A stretch of DNA of 33,968 nt, from contig CAMBYP010000008.1 in NCBI GenBank assembly GCA_945872435.1, positions 1 to 33,968 of the forward strand. The letters run 5' to 3'. A model generated the notes under the pieces. That model did no database searches and was not told the origin of the DNA. It saw only the letters and a list, made by a program, of their open reading frames with translations. The position numbers were made by a program, and so were the translations under genes. Of this stretch, positions 30,484 to 33,968 are shown piece by piece (within the stretch, counting starts at the first letter, position 1; each line of letters opens with the position of its first letter). This DNA comes from an uncultured Mycoplasmatota bacterium (GTDB lineage: Bacteria; Bacillota_I; Bacilli_A; RF39; UBA660).

Positions 30484-32295
30484 ATGAAAGAAATTAGAAA
30501 TATTGCAATTATAGCCCACGTCGATCACGGAAAGACAACTTTAGTTGATCAATTATTAAAAATGTCTGGTACTTTTCGTGAAAATGAAGAAGTAGGAAGT
30601 ATGGATTCAAATGCAATTGAACAAGAAAGAGGAATTACAATTTTAGCAAAGACTACAGCTATTGATTATAAAGGAGTACGTATTAATATTTTAGATACGC
30701 CAGGTCATGCAGACTTCGGTGGAGAAGTAGAACGTATTATGAATATGGTTGATGGAGTGTTATTGGTTGTAGATGCATATGAAGGTACGATGCCACAAAC
30801 ACGTTTCGTATTAAAAAAAGCATTAGAGGCTCATGTTACTCCAATTGTCGTTGTAAATAAAATTGATAAACCATCTGCTCGTCCGCAAGAAGTAGTAGAT
30901 GAAGTGATGGATTTATTTATTGAATTGGGAGCTGATATTGATCAATTAGAATTCCCAGTGATTTATACAAGTGCATTAGCTGGTACTTCTAGTTTAGATC
31001 CAGATGTTACTACTCAAGAACATACAATGGATCCAATTTTAGATATGATTGTAGATTATATTCCATCTCCAAATGTTCAAAGCGACGGGGGATTACAATT
31101 CCAACCTGCCTTACTTGATTATAATGACTTTGTCGGAAGAATTGGAATTGGACTTGTAAAAAGAGGAAATGTGAAAGTAAACGAAATGGTTTCATGTGTT
31201 CGTTTAGATGGTTCAAAAAAACAATTTAGAGTACAAAAAATATTTGGATTTTTAGGATTAAAACGAATTGAAGTACAAGAAGCAAATGCAGGAGATATTG
31301 TTGCTATTGCAGGACTTCCAGATATTGAAGTAGGAGAAACTGTTTGTACACAAGGTCAAGAAGAAGCATTACCACTTCTTCATATTGATGAACCTACATT
31401 ACAAATGACTTTTGGAGTTAACTCTTCTCCATTTGCTGGTCGTGAAGGGAAATTATTAACGGCAAGAAAGATTGAAGAACGTTTACATAAAGAGACAGAA
31501 AGAGACGTTAGCTTAAAAGTAGTACCAAATCCAAATGATAGTGAGTCTTTTATTGTTTCTGGACGTGGGGAATTACATTTATCTATTTTAATAGAAAATA
31601 TGAGAAGAGAAGGATTTGAATTACAAGTATCAAAACCTGAAGTAATTGTAAAAGAAATTGATGGTGTGAAATGTGAACCTTTTGAAGATGTAACAATTGA
31701 AGTGCCAGAAGAATTTGTCGGTTCAGTAATTGAATCATTAGGAAATCGTGAAGGAGAAATGATTAACATGACTGCTCATGAAAATCAAACACAACTTACA
31801 TATGTTGTACCATCACGTGGATTAATAGGATTTTCTATGGAATTTATGACAATGACAAAAGGTTATGGAATTTTAAGTCATACGTATAAGGAATATCGTA
31901 AACAAGCATCACAACATGTTGGACAAAGAAAAGCTGGTGTATTAGTTTCAATGGAAAATGGAAAAGCAACGGCTTATGCGTTAGGACAATTAGAAGATCG
32001 TGGAATTATGTTTATTGAACCAGGTACTGATGTATATGAAGGTATGATAGTAGGTGAACATAGTCATGATAATGATTTAGCAGTCAATGTAGTAAAAGGA
32101 AAGAAATTAACAAATACCCGTGCTGCTGGTAGTGATCATACAGTTGTATTAAAAAGACCTCGTACAATGACATTAGAAGTTTGTTTAGATTATATTAATG
32201 ATGATGAATTAGTAGAAGTAACACCAAAGTCTTTCCGTCTTAGAAAAAAGATTTTAAATACCAATGAGAGAAAAAAATATGATGCAAGAAAATAA
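30484..32295 (+). CDS. typA: Ribosome-associated GTPase TypA/BipA
   Basis: TypA (BipA) is a translational GTPase that binds the ribosome near the EF-G site and helps subunit assembly and stress or cold growth. The 603-aa length is standard. G1 is AHVDHGKT at 11-18, G3 [11 protein letters not shown] near residue 75, and G4 NKIDKP near 130. Domain II, the EF-G-like domains and the BipA-specific C-terminal domain ([31 protein letters not shown]) follow. The gene has its own promoter, and its stop is followed closely by the next promoter and an 8- or 9-T run with only a weak hairpin. Confidence 0.97.
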   Translation: MKEIRNIAIIAHVDHGKTTLVDQLLKMSGTFRENEEVGSMDSNAIEQERGITILAKTTAIDYKGVRINILDTPGHADFGGEVERIMNMVDGVLLVVDAYEGTMPQTRFVLKKALEAHVTPIVVVNKIDKPSARPQEVVDEVMDLFIELGADIDQLEFPVIYTSALAGTSSLDPDVTTQEHTMDPILDMIVDYIPSPNVQSDGGLQFQPALLDYNDFVGRIGIGLVKRGNVKVNEMVSCVRLDGSKKQFRVQKIFGFLGLKRIEVQEANAGDIVAIAGLPDIEVGETVCTQGQEEALPLLHIDEPTLQMTFGVNSSPFAGREGKLLTARKIEERLHKETERDVSLKVVPNPNDSESFIVSGRGELHLSILIENMRREGFELQVSKPEVIVKEIDGVKCEPFEDVTIEVPEEFVGSVIESLGNREGEMINMTAHENQTQLTYVVPSRGLIGFSMEFMTMTKGYGILSHTYKEYRKQASQHVGQRKAGVLVSMENGKATAYALGQLEDRGIMFIEPGTDVYEGMIVGEHSHDNDLAVNVVKGKKLTNTRAAGSDHTVVLKRPRTMTLEVCLDYINDDELVEVTPKSFRLRKKILNTNERKKYDARK

Positions 32296-32317
32296 CTATC
32301 TTAATGATATTTTTTTT

Positions 32318-32326
32318 TGTTATACT
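32318..32326 (+). promoter_or_regulatory. Extended -10 promoter of the anchored 225-aa gene
   Basis: TGT (32318-32320) and TATACT (32321-32326), followed by AGGAGGTG and ATG 32346. Confidence 0.5.
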
Positions 32327-32345
32327 GATAATAGGAGGTGTGTAT

Positions 32346-33023
32346 ATGAAAAATGCAGTATTGTTGATAGTGGGTGTACTTATTGGATTAGCTATTGGTA
32401 TATTTGGAGGGTATTATTATTTTGAAAATTTTTCTGATAAAGAATTTTCAAAAGAAGTAAAACAAGAAGAAAAGAAAAAAGAAGAGCCGAAAGAAGAAAC
32501 AAAGGTTTGGACAGATGAAGAAGTTCAGAATATTTTGTCATTATTTTTTAAAAATACAAGAATGTCAACTGCAACAGCAACAAAAGATATAACAGATGCA
32601 GATGTATTTACATCAATAACATATATGATATTATTTGACTTAGATTCTGAAGAGTATGGTGTGGTAAAAGGTGATGAAACAGGTAATGTCTTTGCTTTAT
32701 CAATTCCATTAGATTCTATTCAAAAATTAGCAAAACAATATTTTAATCGTGATGATTTCATGTATCCTGGTGACACTATTTTTAAATATGATGAAGAAGC
32801 TAAAGTATATCGCAGTACTAATACTATTGGTTTAACTGGCCCGGTTCCAGACTATGTAGTACAAAAGATAACACGTGATGAAACAAAGTACACTGTAAAC
32901 TTATTAGAAACATATAGCGCTGAAATGAAACAACAAATGCCTCAATTACAAGATGTGAATTATACTGTAACAATGCACTGTGATGATGAAATTTGTTATC
33001 CAGTGTCTTGGACAAATCAATAA
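32346..33023 (+). CDS. Unknown membrane-anchored extracytoplasmic protein, 225 aa
   Basis: I do not recognise a named family. One N-terminal hydrophobic helix (about 4-27, glycine-rich) is followed by a Lys/Glu-rich spacer (about 35-55) and a compact domain of about 165 residues. The topology suggests the domain is outside the membrane. There is no lipobox cysteine in the hydrophobic segment. Two cysteines close to the C-terminus (HCDDEICYPV) could form a disulfide. AGGAGGTG sets ATG 32346, although the frame is open to 32304. It sits between typA and a dehydrogenase, each with its own promoter, so context gives no clue. Confidence 0.65.
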   Translation: MKNAVLLIVGVLIGLAIGIFGGYYYFENFSDKEFSKEVKQEEKKKEEPKEETKVWTDEEVQNILSLFFKNTRMSTATATKDITDADVFTSITYMILFDLDSEEYGVVKGDETGNVFALSIPLDSIQKLAKQYFNRDDFMYPGDTIFKYDEEAKVYRSTNTIGLTGPVPDYVVQKITRDETKYTVNLLETYSAEMKQQMPQLQDVNYTVTMHCDDEICYPVSWTNQ

Positions 33024-33029
33024 TTTAAG

Positions 33030-33064
33030 AAAACTTTTATTCCTTGCTTGAATAAAAGTTTTTT
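33030..33064 (+). terminator. Strong intrinsic terminator
   Basis: A perfect 13-bp stem (33030-33042 with 33050-33062) has a 7-nt loop and is followed by T residues. The next promoter starts four bases later. Confidence 0.9.
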
Positions 33065-33067
33065 GTA

Positions 33068-33076
33068 TGATAGAAT
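33068..33076 (+). promoter_or_regulatory. Extended -10 promoter of the SDR gene
   Basis: TGA (33068-33070) and TAGAAT (33071-33076), upstream of GGAG (33088-33091) and GTG 33100. A second TATAAT at 33082-33087 would leave the Shine-Dalgarno outside the message, so it is less likely. Confidence 0.45.
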
Positions 33077-33099
33077 GTCTATATAATGGAGATGATAAG

Positions 33100-33888
33100 G
33101 TGAAATTAGAGAATAAAATTGCGGTCGTAACTGGTGGTGCTATGGGAAATGGTGCTGGAATTGTAGAAATATTTGCTAAATATAAAGCACGTGTTATCAT
33201 CTTTGATTACAGTGATAAAATAGCAGAAGCCATTCAGAAGTTTAGAAGTCAAGGATATGATGTAGCAGGATATAAAGTTGATATTAGAGATGCTAGAAGA
33301 GTAAAATTATGTGTTGATGATATTATAAAAAGATATGGGCATATTGATATTTTAGTAAATAATGCCGGAGTAGCTAAGTTAGTTCCATTTGTAGAAATGA
33401 CAGATGAAATTAGAGATTTTCATTTTGATATTAATATTAAAGGCACTTGGAATGTAACAAAAGCTATTGTCCCTTATATGCAAAAACAAAAATATGGTAA
33501 AATTATAAACTTATCTAGTGTTACAGGACCGATGGTAGCTGATGCTGGCGAGGTTGCTTATGCAACCACTAAATCTGCATTATTAGGTTTTACGAAAGGT
33601 TTAGCACGTGAATTAGTGGATGATCATATTAATGTAAATGCTATTATGCCAGGATATATTATGACTCCAATGGTTGATGGTATTGCAAAAGATAGTAATG
33701 CAAATGACCCAGAATCTGTTGTAAAAGGTATTGCAGAAGGAATTCCTATGGGAAGACTTGGTACAATTCAAGAATTAGGTGAATTGGCTGCATTTTTAGC
33801 TAGTGAAGAATCTAGTTATATTACTGGGCAAGGAATTGTGATTGACGGTGGTTCTACTTTACCAGAAACAAAATCAGTTGGTGTTTAA
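33100..33888 (+). CDS. ucpA: UcpA-type short-chain dehydrogenase/reductase
   Basis: The 262-aa NAD(P)-dependent oxidoreductase has TGGAMGNGAG as the glycine motif, NNAG, the catalytic Ser in NLSSVTG, and the YxxxK pair in YATTKSALLG. The C-terminal ASEESSYITGQ and GGSTLPETKSVG match, from memory, E. coli UcpA, as does FHFDINIKGTWNVTKA in the middle. An acidic Asp at the end of beta-2 (IIFDYSD) favours NAD(H) over NADP(H). The ORF could start at ATG 33067, but that codon is upstream of the promoter -10; GGAG at 33088-33091 selects GTG 33100, where KLENKIAVVTGG begins the fold. UcpA confers furfural tolerance in E. coli; its natural substrate is uncertain. It ends with a strong terminator. Confidence 0.88.
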   Translation: MKLENKIAVVTGGAMGNGAGIVEIFAKYKARVIIFDYSDKIAEAIQKFRSQGYDVAGYKVDIRDARRVKLCVDDIIKRYGHIDILVNNAGVAKLVPFVEMTDEIRDFHFDINIKGTWNVTKAIVPYMQKQKYGKIINLSSVTGPMVADAGEVAYATTKSALLGFTKGLARELVDDHINVNAIMPGYIMTPMVDGIAKDSNANDPESVVKGIAEGIPMGRLGTIQELGELAAFLASEESSYITGQGIVIDGGSTLPETKSVGV

Positions 33889-33912
33889 AAGATTCTAAAA
33901 GAATCTTTTTTT
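33887..33912 (+). terminator. Terminator of the SDR gene
   Basis: A 10-bp stem (33887-33896 with 33900-33909) has a 3-nt loop and is followed by T residues to 33912. It begins inside the stop codon. Confidence 0.87.
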
Positions 33913-33953
33913 GTGATTATCTAAGTTTTGTCAAATTGTAAAAATTATGATAT

Positions 33954-33959
33954 TATAAT
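33954..33959 (+). promoter_or_regulatory. Possible promoter running off the window end
   Basis: TATAAT (33954-33959), with TTGTCA 20 bp upstream (33928-33933), which is longer than ideal. It probably belongs to a gene beyond the window. Confidence 0.35.
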
Positions 33960-33968
33960 CACGACAAA

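Noticed and set aside
32296-32320. Terminator after typA
   Set aside because: The T run is good, but the only stem is about 4 bp; it was not called as a terminator.
33067-33099. ATG start of the SDR gene at 33067
   Set aside because: It overlaps the -10 box, has no Shine-Dalgarno, and adds residues outside the SDR fold.

Overview
The window is an AT-rich, gene-dense piece of a spore-forming Firmicutes chromosome. The gene order resembles Bacillus subtilis, but spacing and gene content are reduced, as in uncultured gut Bacilli or Erysipelotrichia-like lineages (inference). UGA is a true stop (whiA, the DHH phosphodiesterase and walJ all end in TGA), which argues against Mycoplasma-type code 4. 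Sporulation genes (spoIIR, ytaF, spoIID, spoIIQ, spoIIID) sit beside mbl, murA, FemX and WecA-type genes, so the cell has a peptidoglycan wall and probably elongates as a rod. I see no rRNA, tRNA, IS element, CRISPR array or prophage, and no gene-free stretch over 300 bases.

Layout. 123-2023: an SGNH hydrolase fused to a two-helix pilin-like tail, then a convergent atypical kinase. 2123-8277: uvrB, a YvlD-like holin-family protein, lgt, trxB, yvcK and whiA. This is the B. subtilis yvl/yvc order with hprK and rapZ missing. 8352-13814: a short GdpP-type DHH phosphodiesterase, rplI, dnaB, an M23 peptidase, walJ and rlmH. This is the origin-proximal order, with the peptidase where walRKHI would be. 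13867-14956: spoIIR and ytaF. 15001-18890: fba, murA, a catalytically broken SGNH protein, a BI-1 family protein and rpmE. Minus-strand block 23858-18941: an unknown 421-aa protein, rpiB, a DUF1146 protein, spoIID, spoIIQ, spoIIID and mbl. 24046-29037: three tandem FemX-type transferases and a WecA/TagO-type transferase, forming an envelope cluster. 29094-33888: a YetF-like protein, a Nudix hydrolase, typA, a membrane-anchored unknown and a UcpA-type dehydrogenase.

Regulatory style. Many genes share one compact design: an extended -10 box (TGnTATAAT) followed about 7-9 nt later by a GGTGAT Shine-Dalgarno and the start codon, giving predicted leaders of only about 9-16 nt. Intrinsic terminators are equally compressed: in trxB, whiA, rpmE, the WecA-like gene and the Nudix gene the stop codon lies inside the hairpin. 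rpmE is the exception, with a leader of about 50 nt carrying a hairpin.

The least explained items are the SGNH-pilin fusion, the kinase with almost no activation segment, the SGNH pseudoenzyme, the thioredoxin reductase lacking its NADPH-phosphate motif, and the unknown 421-aa protein divergent from the FemX cluster. Most other genes are housekeeping.
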